From NCBI GenBank assembly GCA_002375985.1, contig DFNH01000036.1, positions 1-64,000 of the forward strand: DNA of 64,000 nucleotides, given 5' to 3'. Positions 10,084-17,856 of this stretch are shown here, piece by piece. Position 1 is the first letter of the stretch; each line of letters starts with the position of its first letter. The position numbers were made by a program, and so were the translations under genes. The notes under the pieces were generated by a model. It worked only from the letters and a program-made list of their open reading frames with translations. It was not told the origin of the DNA and ran no database searches. This DNA is from Firmicutes bacterium UBA3572. GTDB lineage: Bacteria; Bacillota; Desulfotomaculia; Desulfotomaculales; Desulforudaceae.

Positions 10084-11052
10084 TCAGGTCCTTTCTAAGG
10101 TTTGCACTTTATCTGCGCCTAGAAGTTCTGCCAGCCAGGCGGTTACCGGCACCTCCTGCCCGTCCACGGTGGTACGGAGGTCCGCGTCCTGAAAGACAAG
10201 AACCTGCGCGATCCGCTCCTTGAACCGCTTAAGTCGCCCGCCCAAGGCCGTGAGATCGAGAGTCAACTCCTTAACGGACCGCAGGCCTTGGTCAGGATTC
10301 ACTACCAGGTCTTCCCGCGGATCACCCATAAAGGTTTCGCCGTCCGTAAAGACAGTGCGCAGGTAAAGCCGCGGGTACTGGCCGATCTTCGAACGGGTGG
10401 CCGCAAGCGGAATGGAGTTCACCAGCGCCTCGTCCAAGAGTCTGATGTCGGCCTCGCTGGTAGCGGCGGCCTCATTCCCACCGGCGCGCTCCTGCATCAC
10501 CCGGACACGGCGGGCGCTGACCACACCGTGGAAGCCGAGGAGAGCGTAGTAAACCCGGTAGTCCTTACCGAAAGTTCCCTGCCCGGCCTCTGCCCGGGTG
10601 GCGAACTGCGAGGAGATGGTCACCGAATCCACGAATTCGGCACGATTCAAAGAGTACCCCCAGGTAAACTGCACGGGACCGGTCAGGTTTACCGCCTCCC
10701 CCTCGCCCTTTTTGCCACCCTTGATCGGCATGGTCGCCCCAAAGAGGCGGACATCGCTCAGCTTCTCGAGGAGGGCAGGCAGGTCAGCACCGCTTACCTT
10801 GTCCTTCCCCAGCACCGCCTTTAGCCGGTCCTCCGCCTGGACAACCCCTTCCGCCTTGGTGACATAGATGGTGTGCCCCTTCTCTTCTAAGTAATCGCGG
10901 ATGTAACGCTTCAGCCGTACGTCCGAAACCAGGCAGCGCTCCCGGTCAGGGTCGAAGCGCGGCCGGTTTTCATCGTCCGGGTCGCCGTTCGGGTTGCACA
11001 TCTTGGCATCGTAAAGAAAAAGAATTTCGCTGTTTTTGTCAACAACACTCAT
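10084..11052 (-). CDS. cas7: Cascade backbone Cas7 (Csh2 type)
   Basis: 322 aa. The N-terminus contains LYDAKMCNPNGDPD, a hallmark of the Csh2/DevR Cas7 family, followed by DPDRERCLVSDVRLKRY. Cas7 polymerises along the crRNA to form the Cascade backbone. The ATG overlaps the cas8b stop (ATGA) and is preceded by GGAGGCG, so translation is coupled. The next gene, cas5, starts 4 bp after the stop. Confidence 0.96.
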   Translation of the reverse strand: MSVVDKNSEILFLYDAKMCNPNGDPDDENRPRFDPDRERCLVSDVRLKRYIRDYLEEKGHTIYVTKAEGVVQAEDRLKAVLGKDKVSGADLPALLEKLSDVRLFGATMPIKGGKKGEGEAVNLTGPVQFTWGYSLNRAEFVDSVTISSQFATRAEAGQGTFGKDYRVYYALLGFHGVVSARRVRVMQERAGGNEAAATSEADIRLLDEALVNSIPLAATRSKIGQYPRLYLRTVFTDGETFMGDPREDLVVNPDQGLRSVKELTLDLTALGGRLKRFKERIAQVLVFQDADLRTTVDGQEVPVTAWLAELLGADKVQTLERT

Positions 11053-13067
11053 TGATTCAACGCCTCCTTAATATCAACGTTCTGTTTTTCATTTTGCTTT
11101 TCGGCCCGAGCCTTCAGCGCCATGCGTGCGCCGTAGGCATAGCCCGAGAGGATGTAGAAGACGTTTTCCTCGGGCGAAAGCGGCCATTCCTGCCGGTGAG
11201 CAGTAGGCCGGTAAGCGTCAAAGAGTTCTTTCATCACCCCGAAAAGCCCTTCGTGGTACTTCAAAATATCGTGCTGCCGGAGTTGATCCATCAGGATATT
11301 CGCCAGCCGGACCACCTTGGGCCACGGCATGCCGGTGTAGTTCACTTTCTCCAGCACCGGTTTGTTTTTGTAGCCGCGGCTGTGCTGGCCCTGGCCCACC
11401 TGGTTTAAGAGGTAACCCAACAAGAAAAGAGCAGTTTGTGGCCCTTCGTAAGCCATTACCGAGAGATAATCCCGCATTTCTTTCGGCAGCAACTCCGTTT
11501 TCGGTTCCAAGAGACCGTTCAAAGACATCCCTCCCCGCAACAGGTTTTCTGCTTGCAAAAACTTCAGAAAAAGGTTCGCCTGTAACAGCCGGCGCGTCCA
11601 CTCCCACTCCTCAGTACCCGCTTTCGGCTGCCGCACGCTGGTGCCCGCATAGTTACCAGTCTGGTAAATCTTGACCAGTGTTACAAACTCCCGGATGAGG
11701 AAGAGGCGGTCAAGCGGCGCCGCCGTCAGCAGCGACTGGTAAATATGGAGCAACTTCTTGTACTCCGCCGCGCGCGGGCTTTCGCTCAAGGGAATGAGCC
11801 GGTAGATGGCGGTAAGGTCGAGCCACCACCGATCGGAACCCAAAAGTTCACCGGCCTGATCGGCAAGCTTATGACTGCGGCGTAACAAGTGCTTGATCCG
11901 GCTGGGAGCTACGTCCCTGATTAAGGAAAGCACCCGGAACTCACTTTTGCCCTTACGGTAGAAAAGGAAGTTCAAGAGCGCCACATCCTCGTGGGGTAAC
12001 TCTTCCAGAAAATCGGCCAGCTCGTCTTCCAGACCCCGGCATCCGGCTATGCTTTCCACCCAGGCCGAAAAATCAGCAAAAGCTCCAACACGGGTCTTGA
12101 GCCGCTCCGCCCAGGCCGCCAGGTCCACGCGGGAAAGATCCGGTTCCTGCAGGAAGGCCGGCAAGACCAAGAAGGATAACCTTCCTACCTGAAGGTTTAG
12201 GTTCTGCCGAGCGAATTTTTCAGCCCCCAAGAGTCCCCGGAAACAATCCCGGCAGGCCTGGAAGTTGCGCGCAAACCCTCCCTCAGTTACGCCCGAGGCC
12301 GCCCCGAGCTTGTCGGTGATGTAGTACTTCAGGAAATCGAGTTGCGCAAAATTCCACGTCACCGGCCGGCCTTCCAGACCGCAGATCAGGCACACTCCCG
12401 GCGCACCTTCGGCCACCGCCTTTTCCTTGCTATAGAGCAAAACTTGGTCGTAATCCGGCTCGGCCACCAGCGGAACACCATTGACCAGCACTGTCCACAA
12501 GACCGCCTCCGCCGGCTTTAAATCGAGTCGCGCCAAGGCCCACTTTTCCACCACCCCGGTCGCCGCTGTGACCACCGCCTTGGCCCGCTCCTGCGGTTTT
12601 CCCGTGCTCTTTTCCCAGGTAGCGGCCAAAACGTCTTCTGTGGTCAGTCCCAGCCGCTGCGGATCAAGCACGCGGCACCCGTTTGGCAACTCGCGGAAGA
12701 ACAACGCCACCAGGGCCGACAGCTGGCGGTAGAGGCTGCCGTTTTCAAGCCCGGCTTCCGCAAGCTGCGCTAAAAGATTTCCCGGCGCCTGTCCCACCAG
12801 GTAGTCCAGCCGGTCGGTCGTCAGGTAGCTTTGGGGACGGTTTCCCACACTGTTTCCTACCCAGCGGTAAGAAGTAAGCACGGTGTCATCGATCTCCTGC
12901 ATATCCACCGCCAGCGGTTCGGCAGTATCCAACCGAAAATTTAGCTTAACAAGGTAAATAGTCTCCACTTTCTTTGAAGATTTCCTGGGCGGCGGCGCAA
13001 TGAGATCAGCCACCGGATCACCGGTCCCCGCAAGCGCCCGGCCGATCAACGCTACCGCTTCGAGCAA
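11049..13067 (-). CDS. cas8b: Cascade large subunit Cas8b (Csh1/TM1802 type)
   Basis: 672 aa from TTG at 13067, chosen because GGAGG lies 8 nt upstream; the frame is open to 13103 without a ribosome site. Two CxxC pairs (CLIC near residue 240 and CRDC about 50 residues later) form the Zn-finger typical of Csh1/TM1802-type Cas8b. Cas8b recognises the PAM and starts target-DNA opening; in I-B systems an internal start can also give the small subunit Cas11. It is the first gene of the I-B operon, after a 232-bp gap with promoter-like elements. Confidence 0.93.
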   Translation of the reverse strand: MLEAVALIGRALAGTGDPVADLIAPPPRKSSKKVETIYLVKLNFRLDTAEPLAVDMQEIDDTVLTSYRWVGNSVGNRPQSYLTTDRLDYLVGQAPGNLLAQLAEAGLENGSLYRQLSALVALFFRELPNGCRVLDPQRLGLTTEDVLAATWEKSTGKPQERAKAVVTAATGVVEKWALARLDLKPAEAVLWTVLVNGVPLVAEPDYDQVLLYSKEKAVAEGAPGVCLICGLEGRPVTWNFAQLDFLKYYITDKLGAASGVTEGGFARNFQACRDCFRGLLGAEKFARQNLNLQVGRLSFLVLPAFLQEPDLSRVDLAAWAERLKTRVGAFADFSAWVESIAGCRGLEDELADFLEELPHEDVALLNFLFYRKGKSEFRVLSLIRDVAPSRIKHLLRRSHKLADQAGELLGSDRWWLDLTAIYRLIPLSESPRAAEYKKLLHIYQSLLTAAPLDRLFLIREFVTLVKIYQTGNYAGTSVRQPKAGTEEWEWTRRLLQANLFLKFLQAENLLRGGMSLNGLLEPKTELLPKEMRDYLSVMAYEGPQTALFLLGYLLNQVGQGQHSRGYKNKPVLEKVNYTGMPWPKVVRLANILMDQLRQHDILKYHEGLFGVMKELFDAYRPTAHRQEWPLSPEENVFYILSGYAYGARMALKARAEKQNEKQNVDIKEALNQ

Positions 13068-13137
13068 GGAAATCACCTCCTTCGTTCTATCGCTTACCGG
13101 CAACGCCTCGTTCTCCGCCTCACAGGACAGCCCAATT

Positions 13138-13227
13138 CATACCTTAGCGGACAACAGGACTTCTGCCGAGACAGCGCATTAACATTATGAGTGGTAACCG
13201 ATTACTATGAAAAAACTATAAGGTATG
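13138..13227. repeat. 9-bp inverted repeat flanking the cas8b promoter region
   Basis: CATACCTTA at 13138-13146 and TAAGGTATG at 13219-13227 are exact inverted copies, 72 bp apart, on either side of the candidate promoter. Two half-sites on each side could allow DNA looping, or they may be chance. The rest of the 232-bp gap (13068-13299) shows no ORF. Confidence 0.5.
13184..13213 (-). promoter_or_regulatory. candidate promoter/operator of the I-B cas operon
   Basis: On the minus strand TTTTCA (13213-13208) and CATAAT (13189-13184) are 18 bp apart, a plausible but weak -35/-10 pair. Between them sits the near-palindrome TGGTAA-CCGA-TTACTA (13192-13207). It has the same half-sites and 4-bp spacing as the perfect palindrome before cas6. 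An operator between -35 and -10 would suit a repressor. Inference from sequence only. Confidence 0.4.
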
Positions 13228-13299
13228 TATTTACGTCAGGATGTTGGCGACAATGTTTGCCGTTACCAAAGGTGGGAAAAGCATCATTACGAACGGTTG

Positions 13300-15549
13300 C
13301 TACCCTTCTCGCCCGTCTTTCTTGATTAACGGTAAACCCTCCTCAACCTGCGTTGCCAAGCCGAGGGCCACCGGCGGAGGTAGTTTGCCGGTATGTTGTT
13401 TTTCAACGCGCTTCTTATTCCCCACAAACCACTCGTATTGTGGGTGATGCTTGGGGTCTAACCGCTGTGTAGGACGCGGGTAATGGATGGGTAATTCCGG
13501 CGGTGTTGCGAGCAAGGCCCGCAATTCGGCCAACAGGTCGTCAAACTTCTCTCCATAGCATGTACGCATCTCCTTGAGAAAACCCTGCTTGAGTTGCGTT
13601 CCGTTCACGGATTGCCAGCCGGCGTCCGGCCCAATGGATTTTAGGCGTGTTTCCCAATCTATGATTTTGGTCTTTTCTATGGTTACTTTGACCGAACCAA
13701 ATCCCAGCGGTTTGGCGTAACCCAACCGGTGGACCATCCCTTCTTCCAATTCCAGAGCATAGAGCAGCGCGCCCAATTCCAGCGGGGCCAAGTTTTCAAA
13801 ATCCACGGTAAAGGTGAACGTGGCCCCCGGCTTCAGCGCCCCCCGTATCGTGCGGTTCTGATCGCTTTTCTCTTCGATAGTGTATTCTTCGGGTTTCGCT
13901 TCACCCTGATGGCGGTAAAACTTGCGTCCCCGCAGCCGTGCATCGCGGGTATCATACGTTACCGTCGGGTCGGGTTGACCCGCCGCGTTGAGCAGATAGA
14001 ACGGAGTGGTGGTCGGCTTGGGCGTAGAGAGAATGGCCAGGGTGATTTCGTTTTCAGTTTTGCAATCCCCTACAATTCTGCCGTGGGAAAAGCGCACCCG
14101 CCCGGCGTAGGCAGTCTGCTCATAAGTGCCGGTTTCTCCTGCACTCTCGCGCACCCATCCGAAAACGCGGCAGGCAGGGCAGAGTTCGTTGTAGTTTTGA
14201 CAAGGGCCAAGGTGTTCCGGCAGAAATTCCTGGCGAGGATACTCATATCTGACACGGGGCATACATACCGGCCGCAGCATTTTTACTGTTGTATGTTCAT
14301 CATCTTTTTTCTCACACTGCGCATACACCAGGTCGCCTACCCTTAAATCGCGCCCCTCTTCCACAAATGTACTGGGATGAGGCACACCGTTTGTGCCGCT
14401 GGGCCACCGCCGATCTCCCAGGCTTTCAACGATCCTTTGCAGACGTTCCCAGTATCCGCTCAAGTGATGGTTGTACTCTTTAACAACGTTAGTACTGCAT
14501 TCACACAGATAGGTATTAGGAACTTGATCTATTTGCGGTGGGTCAGGGTGCTCGTCGTCCCAACGGAAGAAGAGTCGCTCATCGTGCTTATTTTCAATGT
14601 TGGGCCCGGTCAAATGCAGCCAGCCAAAAACCTTGACGTGCTGATCGTCTTTGGTAAGTGATTCGTGTTCACTTACCGGCACAACTTTGACTGCCTGAAA
14701 GGCGCGGAAACGGTTGCTTGGATGCGGCACTGGCTTCTTTGTAACCAATGCTGCCACACGCATGCCATCGTGAGCGCCTTCCGGCAATTTGCTTTGGGAT
14801 GGATTAAATAGTTGGTTTGTCTTCCGGTTCAGAACCTTAGGAGGATAAGCCTCCCGAACAATGCCTGCTCGAACTACGGGGGGAGATCCTGAAATATCGA
14901 CCGGAGCATTGACCGTACAATCCAGAAGTTCCAAGAGCGCCCCTTTTTCACCAAGTTCCACGACGCGGGCCGGTGTCATATTCTTCGGCGCGCGAGACTT
15001 ACGATGTTCAAGGGGATAAGGTTCATCTCTTTGAAACACCGCAAAACACGAATTCGTCACCGCCTCAAACACGGAGCGGATCATCCCGCGCAGGCTGCTG
15101 GCCGGCAGCGCCGGTTGGCCTTCGTACAGGAAGAAACGGTAGGTCTTGTGGCCGTTCTCTTCCTTAACAGCGTGCGAGTCAGAGACAAACAGCGGCGTAA
15201 CCGCTTCCACTTTGCACGTGATGCGCCCGGTCAGGCCCACGTAGCGGTCGTGGGGCGGCGGCAGGCAATTGCCCAGGACATGGTTGTCCGGGCGCTGCTG
15301 CTCCAGGTACCGTACAAAGTTGTAGGGGTTGTGGAAGCGATATTCGTTTGAGGCCGCTTCCAAAATCCTCAAGTTACGAGCGCGCGGACCTTTTTCTCCT
15401 TGCTCAATGTCGAATTCTACCCGCAGCCCTTCGGAGGGAGCGGCTCCTTTCAGCCACGAGAAATGGAAGAACACGCTCTTCCTACCCTCGTCAGGTTGAA
15501 TAAATCCGATCCGTTTTTCCGGGAGCACTTTTTTAATCGTTCCTTTCAT
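13300..15549 (-). CDS. Type III-D Cas7 with insertion (TIGR03986-like RAMP) fused to an N-terminal cold-shock domain
   Basis: 749 aa. Residues 1-64 are a cold-shock/OB domain, with RNP1-like RIGFIQ (13-18) and RNP2-like VFFHF (26-30). A RAMP protein follows, starting RFHNPYNFVRYLE, as in the TIGR03986 family. It includes PALPASSLRG (crRNA-binding loop region), a Cys-rich CPACRVFGWV segment, and a C-terminal Gly-rich LGYAKPLGFGSV. This matches the Cas7-insertion subunit of III-Dv complexes, which caps the end of the effector. At the place where Csm3-type Cas7s have the RNA-cleaving Asp, no Asp is evident. The ATG overlaps csx19 by 17 bp behind GGAGGGAGG. Last gene of the III-D operon. Confidence 0.85.
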   Translation of the reverse strand: MKGTIKKVLPEKRIGFIQPDEGRKSVFFHFSWLKGAAPSEGLRVEFDIEQGEKGPRARNLRILEAASNEYRFHNPYNFVRYLEQQRPDNHVLGNCLPPPHDRYVGLTGRITCKVEAVTPLFVSDSHAVKEENGHKTYRFFLYEGQPALPASSLRGMIRSVFEAVTNSCFAVFQRDEPYPLEHRKSRAPKNMTPARVVELGEKGALLELLDCTVNAPVDISGSPPVVRAGIVREAYPPKVLNRKTNQLFNPSQSKLPEGAHDGMRVAALVTKKPVPHPSNRFRAFQAVKVVPVSEHESLTKDDQHVKVFGWLHLTGPNIENKHDERLFFRWDDEHPDPPQIDQVPNTYLCECSTNVVKEYNHHLSGYWERLQRIVESLGDRRWPSGTNGVPHPSTFVEEGRDLRVGDLVYAQCEKKDDEHTTVKMLRPVCMPRVRYEYPRQEFLPEHLGPCQNYNELCPACRVFGWVRESAGETGTYEQTAYAGRVRFSHGRIVGDCKTENEITLAILSTPKPTTTPFYLLNAAGQPDPTVTYDTRDARLRGRKFYRHQGEAKPEEYTIEEKSDQNRTIRGALKPGATFTFTVDFENLAPLELGALLYALELEEGMVHRLGYAKPLGFGSVKVTIEKTKIIDWETRLKSIGPDAGWQSVNGTQLKQGFLKEMRTCYGEKFDDLLAELRALLATPPELPIHYPRPTQRLDPKHHPQYEWFVGNKKRVEKQHTGKLPPPVALGLATQVEEGLPLIKKDGREG

Positions 15550-16129
15550 TATGGTCAGCCTCCCTCCATTCGCTCAATCCGGTATACCATACAAACCTCA
15601 CCCGGCCGGCGCGGCTAAACACCTGGTAATGAAGTTGTATTCGCCGCCCCGTCGCCGGGTAGTTCAGTTTGGCCGCCGCCACCCGGTCTTCAGTCCAGCG
15701 CTTTCCGTTCCACTCGCCCCAGAGCAGCGCCGTTTCGTTGTGTTGGTGAAAGGTCTCTTTTGGGTGATATTCCCAGTAATCTTGGGTACCGTACCCGCCC
15801 GCCGGAGGCTTAATACCCGCAGGGCCGACAAAGCGCCAATCAAAGGTCGTGTCGTTCCGGCGCAGCATCAGGTCACCGCCCTCCCCGAAAATTCGCCCGC
15901 GCTCCAACAAAGCAATATTTTGGGGCAGCGTGTCTTTTTCAAAGACCACCTCACTGACGTATTCCCACACCCGGAACGGCATCCCCGCCAGATCCCACTG
16001 TTCAAGGAACTTCAGCAAATCACTCTCGGCGCACTGCCCGCCCAGGATGGTCAGGTTGTGTCGGCCACACCGGGATTGACACACTTCTTCAACTAATTTT
16101 TTAAACTCCACCTGCGGCCAGAGGTTCAT
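15533..16129 (-). CDS. csx19: Csx19 (TIGR03984-like) type III-D subunit
   Basis: 198 aa, no classic RAMP glycine-rich loop. The C-terminal half has LLWGEWNGKRWTEDR and a run of aromatic residues (QLHYQVFSRAGRVRFVWYTG), which fits the TIGR03984/Csx19 family found only beside III-D effectors. In III-Dv complexes Csx19 is a structural subunit of the effector. The start ATGA overlaps the Cas7-2x stop, and its own end overlaps the next gene by 17 bp. The family call is from memory of the pattern plus context. Confidence 0.75.
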   Translation of the reverse strand: MNLWPQVEFKKLVEEVCQSRCGRHNLTILGGQCAESDLLKFLEQWDLAGMPFRVWEYVSEVVFEKDTLPQNIALLERGRIFGEGGDLMLRRNDTTFDWRFVGPAGIKPPAGGYGTQDYWEYHPKETFHQHNETALLWGEWNGKRWTEDRVAAAKLNYPATGRRIQLHYQVFSRAGRVRFVWYTGLSEWREADHNERND

Positions 16130-17856
16130 TGCGCGCCTCCTTTCATCACCGGGTATAGTTCGTCAACACGGCCAAAATAGCTGTCTTCGGTTAGTTCGAT
16201 TTGCTCCGGACGTTGGAATTGCTTCACCGTCTCGTGAAATGCATTGACCCATTTTTGAACCAGCGATGACCACCCACCCGTAGCGGATGTCACCGTCACA
16301 GTGGTGTAAACACCGCTTTCTTTGGTCGCCAGGCCCAGTTGAGTCAAGCCCGGCGGGGCATCTTCCGGCAGCAAATGGCCGAAGGTGACCGTCCAATCAG
16401 TCAATTTGACCCGGCCAAAGCCTTTGGCACCGCCAAAGCCCACGGTCAACCAGCCTTCGCTCAAGTCGCGGAGCACGAGCCACAGCCAGCCCAATTCCCA
16501 CGGCTCAGGGTTCTCCAGGTGCAGACGTAAAACGAAGGCTGGCCGCCACAAGGCCAGGGCATCAAACTTGGCTCCCTCGACCCCACCGCCGGTGAAGCGG
16601 TCGATCGCCAGAAAGTCCAATATCTTGAGCACTGGCCGGGACTGCTTCTCGGTTGGCTGATACGGTGCGTCTTCCACAATCAGGCGGCTGCCAAGCCGGG
16701 GGCTGCCGAACAGGCGGCAGGCCAGACAGAGCGAACCGGCGATATCCTCGTCGTTGCCGGGGATGTTAGCTTTTTTGAGCAGGCTGTCGCAACTTTCCAG
16801 CGGCTGTTTCCTTTCTTTATCATTGTCCCGCACGTTGGGATCGCACGCCGGGCAGCAGCGAAGGAAATCCTCTTTGCCAGTAGCTTGCAAAGTGACAAGG
16901 GTCCGTGCCAGCCGTTCCGCGTGGGAGCGCAGCACGCCGCGCAGCCCGGCCCCGGTCAGCACGGGACTTTTCCATTCACCCCACCGTACCAACAGCGGGG
17001 CGTGGTCAAAGCCGCTTGCCCCCGCAGCCAGGGTGTCGTTGGTCAGCAGCGCACCTTCGGCTTGTAAGGTCCCGGCCAGCGAAAGCCAGCCGCGGGCCAC
17101 AGCCTCTGGTTTCCCGTCCGCAGGGGCGAAACTTATGGAATTAAGCCGCTCTCTAAGCCACCCGTCAACTGGCTGAGCCTGCTGCCAGGGTTTGTCGTCT
17201 TTCAAAAAAGCCAATATTTGCGCTGGTGTATCCAGGCTCAAAGTTTTGAATTGCAGGTTATGCAAGTCAAAGGCGCCCAGTCCGCGCGCCACGCGCCCGC
17301 CCAGCCAAAGACGCCCGGCCTTCCATTCGGCCAAACCGGCAGCGAGGAGCCGTTCATCTTCTAAACCTGAGTCACGCAGTTCCATCCGCAGTTCGAAGGT
17401 GGCTCCGGCCGGCAAGACCTCCAGGTCGAACTTCACCGCCCCAGCTCTTGCCGCCGCACCGGTCACCCGGTCAATGCCCACGCCGTCGCGGATCAAGAGG
17501 CAGGGCAACGTGCCAGAAGGGCGAGCGTTGAAGACTAAAAGCCGCGAGGCCGACGATGTACTTCCTTCCTCGTCAGTGGGATTTACATCGCCAAAGAGCC
17601 GGCAGACCGCGCAGCTACAGGATTTATTGCGTTCTGCTGATGTCTCGGCCAACACTACGCAACAATTTTCTCCCAGGCGCGGTGCCAGGCGTGTGAGCAG
17701 CGCGCGCAACACCCCGGCAATCGCCGTGCCGGGGATGAACGGTTGTCCATCCGCGCCGCGCCGCACCAGCGCATCGGTCAAATCATTACCCTCACCGCTG
17801 CCGATGTGGACGGCGGTGCGGGCCGTTAAGGTCGCGGTAATCACCTTATACGTCAT
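16126..17856 (-). CDS. Type III-D double Cas7 (Cas7-2x) RNA-cleaving subunit
   Basis: 576 aa with two Csm3-like Cas7 units. Unit 1 (about 1-215) has VHIGSGEG, D28 in LTDALVRR, PFIPGTAIAG and CAVCRLFGD. Unit 2 (about 255-530) has D284 in GFDHAPLLVR, VLTGAGLRG, CLACRLFGS and a Gly-rich GFGGAKGFG. By alignment with Csm3, D28 and D284 sit where the catalytic Asp for target-RNA cleavage lies, so both sites appear active. In III-Dv effectors this Cas7-2x supplies two of the backbone positions. Starts overlap neighbours by ATGA on both sides, so the operon is tightly coupled. Confidence 0.88.
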   Translation of the reverse strand: MTYKVITATLTARTAVHIGSGEGNDLTDALVRRGADGQPFIPGTAIAGVLRALLTRLAPRLGENCCVVLAETSAERNKSCSCAVCRLFGDVNPTDEEGSTSSASRLLVFNARPSGTLPCLLIRDGVGIDRVTGAAARAGAVKFDLEVLPAGATFELRMELRDSGLEDERLLAAGLAEWKAGRLWLGGRVARGLGAFDLHNLQFKTLSLDTPAQILAFLKDDKPWQQAQPVDGWLRERLNSISFAPADGKPEAVARGWLSLAGTLQAEGALLTNDTLAAGASGFDHAPLLVRWGEWKSPVLTGAGLRGVLRSHAERLARTLVTLQATGKEDFLRCCPACDPNVRDNDKERKQPLESCDSLLKKANIPGNDEDIAGSLCLACRLFGSPRLGSRLIVEDAPYQPTEKQSRPVLKILDFLAIDRFTGGGVEGAKFDALALWRPAFVLRLHLENPEPWELGWLWLVLRDLSEGWLTVGFGGAKGFGRVKLTDWTVTFGHLLPEDAPPGLTQLGLATKESGVYTTVTVTSATGGWSSLVQKWVNAFHETVKQFQRPEQIELTEDSYFGRVDELYPVMKGGAQ

